A DNA stretch of 64,000 nucleotides, taken from Cryptomeria japonica (Eukaryota > Streptophyta > Pinopsida > Cupressales > Cupressaceae). This document shows positions 20,860 through 32,310 of this stretch, piece after piece. The stretch is from contig NC_081412.1 in assembly GCF_030272615.1 (NCBI RefSeq), positions 698,348,656-698,412,655 of the forward strand, in the 5' to 3' direction. Position 1 is the stretch's first letter. Each line of letters begins with the position of its first letter. The position numbers were made by a program, and so were the translations under genes. The notes below the pieces were generated by a model. The model was not told where the DNA came from. It saw only the letters and a program-made list of their open reading frames with translations, and did no database searches.

Positions 20860-23770
20860 AGAACAATACTGACAATGTTTATTATGTTGAAGGTTTGAAG
20901 CATAATCTCTTGAGTGTAGGTCAGATGGTGGATAAAGGATTTCATTTGCAATTCAAAGATGAAAAATGTGAGATTATCAATAGATTTGGATTGGAAATTG
21001 CATCTAGAAATTAGACCAAAGGAAATATCTTTCATTTGAACTCTGGTGAGATGACTTGGTTGATTGCTCAGATTGATGAAAGTTGGCTATGGCATAAAAG
21101 GATGTATCATGTGAATTTTGATTGCATAGTAAAGATCAGTTCAACTAAGGTTGTTAGAGATTTTCCCAAGATCATCAAGCCTCATAATCTAGTATGTAGA
21201 GAATGTCGAATGGGTAAGCAAGTTAGAACTGCTTTCAAAAGCATACATGATAGATCTATTGAAATTCTTGATCTTATTCATACTGATCTATGGTCTAGCA
21301 AGGACTAAAAGCTTTCAAGAAAATATATACTTTATGTTACTTATTGATGATTACTCTACAATGATGTGGGTTTCATTTTTAAAAGAAAAATCAAAAGGCC
21401 TTGAAAAATTCAAAATATTTAAAGCTACGGTTGAGACAGAAACAAGATTGAAGATAAAATGCTTAAGATCAGATCAAGGTGGTGAAATTTGATCCGGTGA
21501 ATTCAATAATATTTGTGAGAAATGTGGAATCAAAAGACAATTATCTGCTCCTATAACTCCACAACAGAATGGAGTAGTGGAAAGAAATAATAGAACTATC
21601 TTAGATGTTGCAAGGTCAATGATGATGGAAGCCAAATTGCCTGATATTTATTGGAGAGAAGCTATCAATACTATAGTTTACACTCTCAGTAGAATACATA
21701 GAAAAGGTGATATCGGTAAGAATCCTTATGAATTATAGTTCAGTCATACTCATACTGTCAAGTATTTCAAAAAATTTGGAAGTAAATGTTATATTAGAAG
21801 AGATGATGGAATAGGGAAATTTGATCCTAGATGTGATGAATGAATATTTTTAGGTTATTTTACTAAGAGCAAAACATATAGATGTTTTAACAAAAGATTG
21901 TAAAGGATAGTGGAAAGCATAAATGTTAGAGTGGATGAGAAAAGCAACAATCAGATAAAATCATATGACTATTGACCGGAAGATGAGATTGTCATATTAG
22001 AACTAGTAATGCAAGAATCAGATCAGAGCATTGATCCAATTGCTTCGGTAACATCAGAAAATTCCACAATAATTGTTGAAGAGCATAAAGAGTTAGAAAG
22101 GCAAGATAATCCAAAGACTCCTAGGTATGTAAATTTGAATCATTCAGAAGATCGGATCATTGGAGATAAGAGAAAAGGTGTGATGACAAGAACAAGGTTA
22201 GTTGTTGAAGAGGTATGTTTAATCTCTCAAATTGAACTGGAATCAATCATTGAAGCATGTAAAGATGAGAATTGGATGAAAGCAATGGAAGAGGAATTTA
22301 ATCAGATAGAAAAGAATAACACATGGGAATTGGTTCCTAGGCCTAAAGATAAAAAAATTATTGGAACTAAATGGGTATTCAGAAACGAATTAAATGAAGA
22401 AGGACAAGTTGTAAGAAATAAAGCTAGATTGGTTTGCAAAGGATGCTCACAAAAAGAAGGAATTGATTATGATGAAACTTATGCTTTGGTTGCAAGTATT
22501 GAAGCAGTAAGACTATTTCTTTCCTATACTGCACACAAAAAATAGAAGGTATATCAAATGGATGTCAAATGTGCATTCCTAAATGGAGATCTTGAAGATG
22601 AAGAAGTCTACATTGAGTGGCCTGATGGATTTTCACTCTTAGAGGACAAAGACATGGTATGTAGATTGAGGTAAGTCTTATATGGATTGAAACAAGCCCC
22701 TAGAGGCTGGTATGATAGATTGGATAAATATCTTTTAAAGCTCATATTTAGCAAAGGTAATGCTGATAGCAACTTATATTATAAGATTTAGCATGATGAC
22801 ATATTGATCATTAAAGTCTTTGTTGATGATTTTATTTTTAGACCAAAAGAAAATCTATGCATGACATTTGTTGATGACATGGAGAATGAATTTTAAATGT
22901 CTATGATTCGTGAGATGAAATTTTTCTTAGGTCTGGAGATCACTCAGACTGATAAAGGTATTTTCATTTGTCAAACTAAATATGTGAAAGAATTGCTAAA
23001 TAAATTTGGACTTGAAAATTTAAAACCAGTTGGAACCCCTATCATAACTAGTTGCAAACTGTCAAAGAAAGATGAGTCTCCTAAAGTAAACTCAAGTAGA
23101 TACAAATCAATGATTGGTGGAATACTGTATTTAACTCAGACCAAACCAAATATAATAAATGTTGTCTACATTGCTTCTAGATTTCAGTCTGATCCAAGGG
23201 AAAATCATGACATTGTTGTTAAAAGGATATTCAGATATTTGAAAGGAACAACAGATTATGGGTTATGGTATCCAAAGGATGATGATTTCAGATTATGTGC
23301 TTATACAGAGTTAGATTGGGCAGGAGATGTTGATGACCGGAAGAGAACTATAGGTGGCACATTCTTTCTTGGGAAGAAATTAGTCTCATGGCTTAGAAAA
23401 AAACAATCATGCACTTCATTATCTACTGCTGAAGCTGAATATGTGGTATTGCAACAAATTGTACTCAAAGCTTATGGATGAAGAAAATGTTGAAGGATAT
23501 AAGGGTAACTTATGATGATCCTATTCTTATTTACTGTGATAATACAACCACCATTGATATGTTAAAGAATCTGGTATTTCATTCCAAATCAAAACACATA
23601 TCTATAAGATATAATTTCTTGAAAGAAAGGTTGAAGCAAAAGAAGTCATATTGGTATATGTGCCCACTCGGGAACAAATTGCAAATATTCTAACAAAACC
23701 ATTACCTAAAGATACTTTTGAATATCTCATAAATCAATTGGGGGTCACCACCCCTCCAGAAGAGACTTAG
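20860..23770 (+). pseudogene. copia pol of element 2: protease end to RNase H
   Basis: The first codons match the end of protease in element 1 (LKHNLLSVGQMVDKG). Integrase shows WLWHKRMYHV, CRECRMGKQV, LIDDYSTMMW and, after stops, PQQNGVVERNN. RT has [37 protein letters not shown] and FVDDFIF, a variant of YVDD. RNase H has ELDWAGDVDDRKRTIGG, STAEAEYV and YCDNTTTIDMLKN. At least ten stops and several phase changes are present, including one near 23465-23480. The 3' end at about 23770 reads LGVTTPPEET then TAG. Non-functional. Confidence 0.85.
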
Positions 23771-23837
23771 AGATGCATCAACCCGATGAGCTTATCAGAA
23801 ATATCTTTTGATCCAGGTTGATGAGATGGTTTGCTAC

Positions 23838-24072
23838 TTAGGGGGAGTAGTTAGTTGATTGGTTCAATACCTTGGTATCAGTCCTTTGTCATTGATGTAA
23901 AAGGGGGAGAGATGTCCATATGATAAAATAGAAATCATATTCCAGTATGGGGGAGATATCTGTTAGTTCTTTTGATGTTATCTTGGGAGAGAGATTTTAT
24001 TGGAGATTGTTGGAATTCCTTGGCACTTGGATGTTTTTCACATTCAGTATTGCCATCAATGACAAAGGGGGA
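23838..24072 (+). other. PPT-like tracts of element 2
   Basis: GGGGGAG cores lie at about 23840, 23903 and 23950, and AAAGGGGGA at 24064-24072. The last tract is interrupted by the solo LTR; its missing GAT resumes at 25684-25686. Confidence 0.65.
24068..24072. repeat. TSD of the solo LTR (left)
   Basis: GGGGA, identical to 25679-25683. Confidence 0.65.
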
Positions 24073-25678
24073 TGATGCAGAGAGTCTTGGATCTTGATCC
24101 AATTCACCTTCTTGATTTACTTATCTTACTCAACCCTTCAACTACTCAAGCCCATCCAATGGAACTTAGTAGGGGTTTTGCTATTGAGACCTCCAAGGTC
24201 TGAACCACTTTGGCTTGCCTCCAAGGTATAGCCACTATTCTTAAACAATCAACTCCTCCTATTGAGGTTACCACCTCAAACACACACACACACCACTCCA
24301 AGGCTCCAACAATTCCTGCAAGGATCACAACACTCAACCTCTTCCAATGGACTCAAAATGCAACTACATAGTGTCTTTGAAGTCTTTTGAGGTTTTTAGC
24401 ATCACCAAACCCATCACCATGGTTTCCTAGCCTTTATAGGTCTCTACCAGGCTCAAATAGGCCTAATTGAATTAGTCCTCCCTTGGTGGTTTTAGGGACA
24501 GTTTGCAAAATTCCCAAACAAGGATAGAAAGAAATTATAGATTTGAGTACCCTTTTCAAAGTTATAGACAATACTAGAAAATTGCATCTGGGTTATCCAT
24601 ACACATAGGGTTTCCAATATTGCACTAATTTCAAGGGTTTAGGCCTACCTGGGTGACTTGGAAAGAAGGTTCTAAAACTCTTCACCAGTCAAAACACCTG
24701 CTAAAAAAAATTAGGGATTCTTCAAGGGAATACTTAGTAATTTCCAACCATGTGACATTTTGTCTTGTACCAATCCTCATGTGCTCTTAAAACACACTTC
24801 TTCTATTGTCCTAACTCACCTACTCCCAGTGGTGAGCCTAGGGCTTCATTATATCTCCTCCACAAGGACTTGAAAAACAAAAAAACCTATCCTAAACCTA
24901 TGTACATGAACTAACCTATCATTCCTCTTGATTTCAACAGGTGCCATCAATGAATGCTTAGGTTAGAGCCATTTTTTTGCTCTTAAACCCTAGTTGCAAA
25001 GAATGGATGAAATCTCTATAACTATAGACAATCAATCTTGCAAATCAAGATTAATAGAAAGTAAATTCAATGAACACTAATTCCCTAAAATGAGATTTTA
25101 CAATCAAGTCCATACTGGACCATACCAAGCAATGAAAACAAGAGAAAACTATAAAAAATGGTGAAAGACAAAATTGCTTCAAAAACCAAAAACTTGTTCT
25201 TGCATTCCCAATTGTCCAACTTGTACAATGGAGTATATTTTGGATTTTATGCTAATGGTTCAGTTGGTTCAACCAACTTTGCAATGCCATTATCCAAAAA
25301 TGCAACTTTTGCAAAAATTACAAAATGTTGCTCAACAAATTTTTACATCTTTTTGACTCCTAAGATGCAACTTTGCACTCTAATACATTTCAAGACTCCT
25401 GAAGGTCCTCAAACACCCTATAAGACCTAAACACAATATAATAGACCCCTATTACATGATAACATTCATTTGGATTACTACTCCTATGATCTACCTTAGC
25501 ATTTCACTTTTTAGGCTAACAACATCCTGAACACAAATGACACAATCCAAAACTTGGACAACTCAACCATGGCTCTATTGAGTCTCAAATGGTTGGTCCA
25601 TTATTACATTATAAAGACAACACACAAAAATTAAAAGAAATAAAATTGCATGCTTGGAGTGTTAGGTTCCCTGCTCCA
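24073..25678 (-). mobile_element. solo LTR inserted in the PPT of element 2
   Basis: This 1,606 bp block starts TGATGCAGAG and ends CCTGCTCCA on the plus strand, giving TG...CA ends. It is flanked by identical 5-bp duplications GGGGA (24068-24072 and 25679-25683). It has no coding domain, PBS or PPT inside, so it reads as a solo LTR left by recombination of a full element. The minus orientation is inferred from a TATA-like CCTATAAAGG on the minus strand (24431-24440). The family is not recognised. Confidence 0.7.
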
Positions 25679-25683
25679 GGGGA
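25679..25683. repeat. TSD of the solo LTR (right)
   Basis: GGGGA, identical to 24068-24072. It is followed by GAT and the TGTTGG start of the next LTR. Confidence 0.65.
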
Positions 25684-25686
25684 GAT

Positions 25687-26880
25687 TGTTGGCAATATGT
25701 AGGAAATGATTATGTGTTGTCATTGATGTCAACACTGCTCCGGTTGGTTGCTGACCTGCTCTAGTTGGACATAGTTTTGGTAGAGGTTAGGAGAGATTAT
25801 TATCCGCTATGTTCAAATTTTTAGATGTGGCTTTGGAAGGATATTCATGATGATTATATGTATGTCATATTCAGTTGGTTCATGATTTGGTGCTCCGGAA
25901 GCTATGGATTATGTTCTAGACTGTTGATTGATGTTCTTGGTCTTGGTTGGTGATAATTGATGAAATGGTTAGGTGGTTTTGATGCGGCTTCTATAAAAGG
26001 TTCATAACATTGTAAAGGTGTTCTTCATCATGTCCCAATTGTTTTGTGTCTTCACATTGCCTAGTGTGAAGATTTGGTGATCCTATTTGGGTCCGATAGG
26101 ATATTTTGTGTTATTGACATTGAGGGTTTTTCTTGGTTGATGTAACATGTTGTGGTTGATCTTAGCGGGATTTTTGGTGGATGTAATTGTTTGGGAATTT
26201 TAATTTGGTCCATGCTATGTAGTGTAAATCATAATATTGGTCTAGTGGTCGATCTTTGTATCGTGTAATGTATTTTTTGTAATTATGAGTTGAGGGTTGA
26301 GGGTTTAGTCGACCTTGTTATCAAGGTTGATGATTTGTATATATAGGAGATATTTTTATTTATTTTGAGATAAGTATTTTGTCTGCATTATCAGAGAAAG
26401 GTATACATGTGAACAAAGATAAATAATTCAATGAAGTGTTGTGGAGAGTTTGGTGTTGCAGGGTAGACATTGTGCTTAATCAGAACTATAACCAAGCATT
26501 CAGAGATGTTATTTCCATAGTTCATTTCCTCCGGATTGTAGTACGATGCTTATGTAAGTCAGTGAGACTTCCCTTATATGTTGAGGAGTGTTCTTTGGGT
26601 TGTTAGCATGAGTACAAGTGCAATCCACATTGTAATATTTTCATATATTATTGTAGAAGTATTATCTGATTATGGGTAGGGTTTCCCACCATGGTTTTTC
26701 CCTTCACTGGGTTTTCCACATCAAAATATTGGTGTTGTGTGTTGTGTACTCTCATGCTTTATCTTTCACTTTGTTGTTTTCATTTTGCTCTGGTAGAAGG
26801 TTTATAATCTACAATAATTGTTTAACTTGTGGAAAATTGATTCACCCCCCCTCTCAGTTTTCCTTCGATTGATTCTAACA
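25687..26880 (+). repeat. LTR of Sirevirus-like element 2
   Basis: It runs from TGTTGGCAATATG to GATTCTAACA (1,194 bp). It resembles the LTR of element 1 in order and motifs: TCATTGATGTCAACACTG near the start, a TATA box near 26336, AGTCAGTGAGACTT, GTATTATCTGATTATGGGTA, the GGGTTTTCCACAT module, and GATTCACCCCCCCTCTCAG near the end. It is followed at once by a PBS, which is odd for a 3' LTR. Confidence 0.8.
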
Positions 26881-26882
26881 AG

Positions 26883-26894
26883 TGGTATTAGAGC
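26883..26894 (+). other. primer-binding site with one substitution
   Basis: TGGTATTAGAGC, one base off the TGGTATCAGAGC consensus, lies two bases after the LTR end. No recognisable gag follows. Confidence 0.7.
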
Positions 26895-29299
26895 TTGGTC
26901 ATAGGTTTGAATCATTTAGGCCATGATGAGTGACGCTGGGAGGGGGATTGTTGGTAGTGGGTGAGTGTCTCTCGTGCTGATTCATGAAATGGTTTGACAA
27001 CCTTCCAAGGATTCTATAAGTCTAGTGGTTGTATCAAACATTGATAGGTCGATCTTTGGGTATAACGACAACCCTATCTTCTAACAAATTATGCCAAAGA
27101 GGAGCTTCCTAACCCATGGAAAAATTAATGCTTGAGGATAATGAAGTATTTTACTTTAGAGGGTCATTTCAAATTTTATTCCTTCTATAATATGTTGTTG
27201 TTACACCACTTTATAAACCATGAGCTTATCTCTTTCTTATTCTACCTATTGCATTCCTTGGAGCATTCTATTAAAGAAGTCATTGATCCCTCCAAAAATT
27301 AGGGCAAAAAACTTGTGCCATTGCATCAAGTTCTTATCTATAGGCTCTATTCCATCTATTTGGATGTGTCTACCTAGAAACATTATGGTGTTAGAAACCC
27401 CAATTTTGAATCCTCTTTATTTCTACCATAATTGACACTCACATCTCTAGTAAAAAATGGTGTATTCATCACCCTAGAGGTACTATCACTACTTCTCCTA
27501 AAACCCCCTCAACCTAAGTGGTTAGTACCAAGCTTTGTGCACCAAAATACCAAAAGCCTTCGACTAGTAAGAGAAAGGGAAAAAAGTATTAGCCACCTCA
27601 AAAGGATTACCATTATGAAAGAGTCAAGCAAGGAGAATGATGAGATGAGGGAGAGTAACAGTAAGAATGAGGGTAGATGAAGGTCTAACAGGTTGGCCTC
27701 TCGTAGTTTTGGAAAAGGTAAAATATTGAAACTTGTTGACTATGACTCAGAGGAGGATGAAGAGGAACAGGGGAAGGATAATGAGGAGAAAGAGGAAGAG
27801 TAAAATGTAGAAGGTGGTGGGGGTGATTTGGAGGATAAGCCTAAGAAATCAGTTAATAATAGCTCCACCCATGCTTCTGATGATATGTGGGCCGAGCATA
27901 TGAATCTAATGGGTGAAGTTAGAATGGAAAAGGATGAGGTTAAGATGACCATTGCTACTGACACTTGCATTGGTTGTCAAATAGCTAACACGGAGCTAAA
28001 GGTGATGGGAATTGAAGTGTGAATGTTGAAGGCCAAGAGTACCTCAATAAGAAGATGAGTAGAATTTTAAAGTTCAATCTTCGGGTGATGCATAGTTATG
28101 AAACCTCCTTTTGTATTATACAAGAAAAGGTTATGGATGAAGAAAAAGAGGAGGAAAGCGTTCACAAGAAGCTCTTCAAGTTCCTGACTTTAGATTGGAA
28201 CAATGTGCTACAACAAGTGAGTTATGGAGTTAAAAAATCTGATCATGTGTAGAATTGTAGGTTTTGCTTTTAGTTTACTACCTTTTGTTCTTTATGACTT
28301 TGGGACTTGGCTCCCCTATTGAACTATTTGGTTAGCTATGCATGATGTTTTTTGTTAACTGATGTTTTCCTTTTTGACTCTGGTTTCCTTCTGGTTGGCA
28401 GTTTTTTGATTGCTTATATACTGATGTTTAATTTTTTTTTTGGTATTTTGTTGTGGATGTGTTGAAGTTTAGTTCCTAACATCATTTTGTTGTGGTTGTA
28501 ATAGGGACAAAATCCTCATTTTTGTTTCTTTTTAATATAAAAAACAATATTAAAAAATTGTGTTATGTTAAAAAAAACATAGCAATGATATAAATAAAGT
28601 TTACATCTTAAGTGTAACAAGCGTAATCTAGCATTTATAAATTACAACATTGAATTTGAAAATTAACGCATAAGAATTTAGCTAGTTTTTTTTTTGAAAT
28701 AAAAGAAATGAAATTATCTAGAAAGCATAAATCACACTATTTCAAGATTGATTTGCTGAGCATAAGATAATAAGAAACATAACTGATACATTTACTAAAC
28801 AATATTTCAACAGGGTTTTAGTGTTTTCAACTTCTTAGATTCATTATTAAATTTTAAATTATCTTTACAATGCTGATAAGAGGGAAAGTATCATCAAGGT
28901 GTTTTTTCGCCCAATCACAAACTTACTAGTCCCCTATGCCACTTCCAACTGGAAAGGTTGGACCCTTCACAAGGAAGAAATAGATGTAGGATATAATGCC
29001 ACCTGAGACTTGGTGTTTGACCCTACACAACCCTATTTGATCACACACCATAGGCCACTCCTAACTAGTATGACCTCTGACTGGGTTGCATATCTAGACC
29101 AAATGAATGGGTTGACATATAGTATTGTAGTGTCACCTCGGCCAAAGGTTTTAATAAGTTGCAACACACAAATGCATGTAGTCATTGTTCTTCCCCATAC
29201 TCGACAAGACCAAAACAAGTGAATAATCTAAAGCCACCTCTTTTGTCTCTTATTCTAGTTACATAGACTCCTCTAAGTCTTTCTAGGCTTACTCCTGTG
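26895..29299 (+). other. unrecognised region with an acidic broken reading frame
   Basis: No known domain was recognised. In one phase from about 27432 to 28022, broken by TGA 27678 and a TAA near 27801, there is a Lys/Ser/Glu-rich protein segment with a strongly acidic run (DSEEDEEEQGKDNEEKEEE) followed by Gly-rich and Lys-rich parts. Such composition is typical of a nuclear or linker region but proves no function. After it, 28253-28560 is T-rich and ends in an A-rich tail (about 28538-28560), which could be the 3' end of a retroposed sequence. The remaining bases to about 29300 show nothing I can name. Confidence 0.3.
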
Positions 29300-29730
29300 T
29301 TTAAACCCAAAAACAAACACATCGGTCTAAATAAGATCATAGTTTATGTATCAACTTAAGTTTCACCTCAGATATTAAACCTGGAAACTCATTAGTCTAT
29401 CATGCAAATATAACTCAAGTTTCAACCAATGCAACAACATGAAATAAAAGATTATACCTTCATGATTTATGTCTAATTGTGTCCTAACCCCATTGTTCTT
29501 GGTTGTAGATAATTTTTCTCTTAGACAAGCACTGGTAGCTTCCAAGATGGCAAGTGTGGGAAAGACTGGTAATTGATATGATACACAAAACTAAACTATG
29601 ATAATGATTTATGCTGAATTGCTCAAAAAAAACTCTAAAAATGCTAAGAAAATGAACTCATAGATGCAAAGATAAAGACTCCTAATTGACTATAAGATTA
29701 GCCATTAGTTTCAAAAATTTCCTAGGAGAC

Positions 29731-29744
29731 CTCTATTTATAGAT
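29731..29744 (-). promoter_or_regulatory. TATA box in LTR B
   Basis: Minus strand TCTATAAATAGAG, the probable U3 promoter of the old LTR. Confidence 0.45.
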
Positions 29745-29848
29745 TTTTGAGTGCATAAGCTTAGGTGGAAGAGATCAATGGTCATTATTAAATCTTGCAA
29801 ATTGGATGGCTATGAGCAAGAGGTTAAGATGTGAGAGAGAAAAATGCA

Positions 29849-29853
29849 AGATG
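29849..29853. repeat. TSD of copia D (left)
   Basis: AGATG, identical to 45457-45461. Confidence 0.85.
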
Positions 29854-31405
29854 TGATAGTTCTGATACTTAATGTAAGTACAGATCCAATAGTCAACAAG
29901 ATGAGAGGAGGGGGGGGGGTGAATCATACAAACTTAATCTTCCATAAAAACATTAGATTCAACCTCGGTAACATATACTTCAGTAATATAACCAAAACTG
30001 TTAAACATGCAAACTCAAAAGCATATAAACATCATAAACCTCATAACACCAGATTTAACGTGGAAACCCAAATAGGGAAAAACCACTGTGGGATTTCAGA
30101 CCCACTAAGAAATATACTCTTCTAGAGTATGCTCGGTTAAAATCAAATCCTGTTAAAGATTACAAACACATTGCTAGATGTGACCCGGTTAAGGGATTTC
30201 CCTCAGATCTGTTAGGATCTTCACTTTGTTAGAAGTGACCTCATTAAAGGATTTCAAACACTCAATCAGAATGTCACCTTGCTAGAGGGTTTTACAAATA
30301 AGAATGTTAAGTCCACTCAGTTAAGAGATTTTCTGTCACTTTCACAAAATAACAGTAATAAAAATCTATCTACAACTTCACATCTAAAATGCTAAAGTAG
30401 ATTCCTATTTGTTCAATACAATCTAGACATAGAACTAATCTTGTCCATCTGTTGGGCTTCTATACTCTATTATTCAAACAGGTCTTCAAGCTTCTGTGCT
30501 TCGTAATCACTATGTAGCATCCCTGTGCATACACTTGCCCACATACATTGTTTATCAATAGTTCCGTATTTATAAACAATTAGCTAACCGCTTAATCTCC
30601 TTGATCACATTTCCCATGATCAATCATAGCCATCAGATCTTCAATATTGTCCAGGTTCAATGCATCTTTTGATCTGAAAACGTTTTACCCCACCTAGGAA
30701 CTTGCATATATTTCTTGGAACTTGTGCCAGGGTATTGCGGTTCACTTTGCGCTGTAGATCTTCATGCCGACTTTCCTTTGCCTTAGATTCATTAACAAAC
30801 TTCATCCATGACCCACCAATCATTTAATCAGTTCCAGCTCATCAGCTTCCTTCATTAAATAACACATGTAAACATTTAATGCATTCCATTATAGCTCGGT
30901 AACAACTCGGTTTTAACTCGGTGAATACTAAACTTCACTCGGTAGACATTTCGCCTTCATTAACCGATAGTGATAACCTTAGGGTTTACCGACTAGGTTC
31001 CTTAGGGTTTACCGACTAGGTTCCTTGCTTGGTAACAAAGTATAGTATTAATCTTTACAATTTACAACATATGTATGATGTTAAAACAATCTAAGAATCA
31101 TGATCTCATCATTGTCTGACTCGGTAATAGTTACCCATTGAATACCTTATTCATCCCCTTATTCATCATAATCTTTCCTGTGTCTTTTACTGACATCTTT
31201 ATACTCTTTAAATCATACTTCTCAAGATATGGCAACATCATACTGAATTAGAAAATCAATTTCTTGACATCAATGACAAAATAATAATATCAAGATAGTA
31301 AACATCCTTAATCAGTTATATCCATAATCATCAACAACCTTCTCAATATCCTTATTGAAATGCCAACAATCTTTCATTGTCTGTTATAATGCTATATTGT
31401 CAACA
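29854..31405 (-). repeat. 3' LTR of copia D
   Basis: On the minus strand it begins TGTTGACAATATAGC at 31405 and ends at 29854 with ...TATCA. It contains a TATA box (minus, near 30572), the conserved module near 30040-30090 and a C-tract (plus-strand GGGGGGGGG near 29910). It holds an exact 23-bp tandem duplication at 30977-31022 that is single-copy in the other LTR. Confidence 0.9.
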
Positions 31406-31420
31406 ATCTCCCCCTTTGGC
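31406..31420 (-). other. polypurine tract of copia D
   Basis: Minus strand CCAAAGGGGGAGAT directly before the LTR start, the common Sirevirus form. Confidence 0.85.
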
Positions 31421-31799
31421 ATTGATGGCAAAACCAATTGATTTGACCTTAAAAGATTTGGATTGCTGTGATTCTGAAATGCGAAAATGCTCTCCCCCAT
31501 ACATTAGACTTCTCCTCTTTTCTTCAGTCTTCTCCCCTTTATAGTCTTCTACCCCTTTGACAACAATGCCAAAAAGTAAAGAACTAAAACATAATTTCTT
31601 CCTGTATGAAGTGAATTCCTGCTGTTGTGTATCAATTGAGTCTTAGTCAGAGCATTTTGTCTTCAATTCCTGTTCCCTGTAATGTTTCTTGTAATAATTC
31701 CTATACACCTTTAGAAAACATCCTAAAGTGTATAATGTAGCATCAACTACTAAAAGATATTCGATAGAGTCGTCAGATTGATGCTTTCCCCGAACTCGG

Positions 31800-32305
31800 T
31801 CAGTGAGTAGAAGATAGGGGTAGGACCCCTAACTTACTTCTGAGATATTCAAAAGTGTCCCTTGGTAGTGGCTTGGTGAAGATATCTTCTATTTGTTCCT
31901 TTGTGCTAACATACTCCAACACCACTTTCTTCTCTTGAGATTCTTCTCTAAGATAATGATATTTGATAGAGATGTGCTTTGTCTTAGAGTGCATAACATG
32001 ATTTTTTGAAATATTAATGGTACTAGTATTGTCACAGAATATAGTTACTGGCTCGGTAACTTTCTCATTTATACCTTCCAACAGTTGTTTGATCCATGAA
32101 ATGTTAGTACAATTCAATACTGCAACAACGTATTCAGCTTCTATTGTTGACTGTGAAACACATCCTTGTTTCTTGCTAAGCCAACTCACTAGTCTTTCTC
32201 CTAAAAAGAAAGCTCCTCCACTCGTGCTTTTTCTGTCATCAATGTTGCTTGCCCAATCAACATCAGTATAAACTTTTAAATCAAAATCATTTCCTTTCTA
32301 ATATA
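31800..32305 (-). pseudogene. copia D RNase H, C-terminal part
   Basis: On the minus strand this is the end of pol downstream of the chromovirus insertion. It reads TDVDWASNIDDRKSTSGGAF, then WLSKKQGCVSQSTIEAEYV, FCDNTSTINISKN and HIDIKYH-like HISIKYHYLRE, and ends in LGVLPLSSTH plus a stop. These hold the Asp/Glu/Asp residues of copia RNase H. A stop (Trp expected) lies just after the insertion site. It joins the RT part at 40182 once E and one TSD copy are removed. Confidence 0.88.
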
Positions 32306-32310
32306 CTAAG
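32306..32310. repeat. TSD of chromovirus E (left)
   Basis: CTAAG, identical to 40182-40186. Confidence 0.9.

Larger units (their letters stand above)
20860..26880 (+). mobile_element. Sirevirus-like copia element 2, 5' part deleted
   Basis: Related to element 1 but a distinct copy. It begins abruptly inside protease, directly against the CA end of element 1's LTR, so its 5' LTR, PBS and gag are missing. It runs through integrase, RT, RNase H and a PPT series to its own 3' LTR (25687-26880). A solo LTR of another family (24073-25678) lies within its last PPT. Removing that insertion with one TSD copy leaves a normal AAAGGGGGAGAT tract followed by TGTTGGCA. Confidence 0.75.
29300..29853 (-). 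repeat. distal part of gypsy LTR B (split by copia D)
   Basis: On the minus strand this continues LTR B after the copia insertion. It has a TATA box TCTATAAATAGAG (29731-29744). The word GGTATAATCTTT followed by TTGTTG and GCATTG (about 29428-29460) matches the tail of LTR A (about 47295-47330). The lower boundary is not visible. Confidence 0.5.

Noticed and set aside
28538-28560. A-rich tail as proof of a second LINE
   Set aside because: No LINE coding domain or TSD found upstream.
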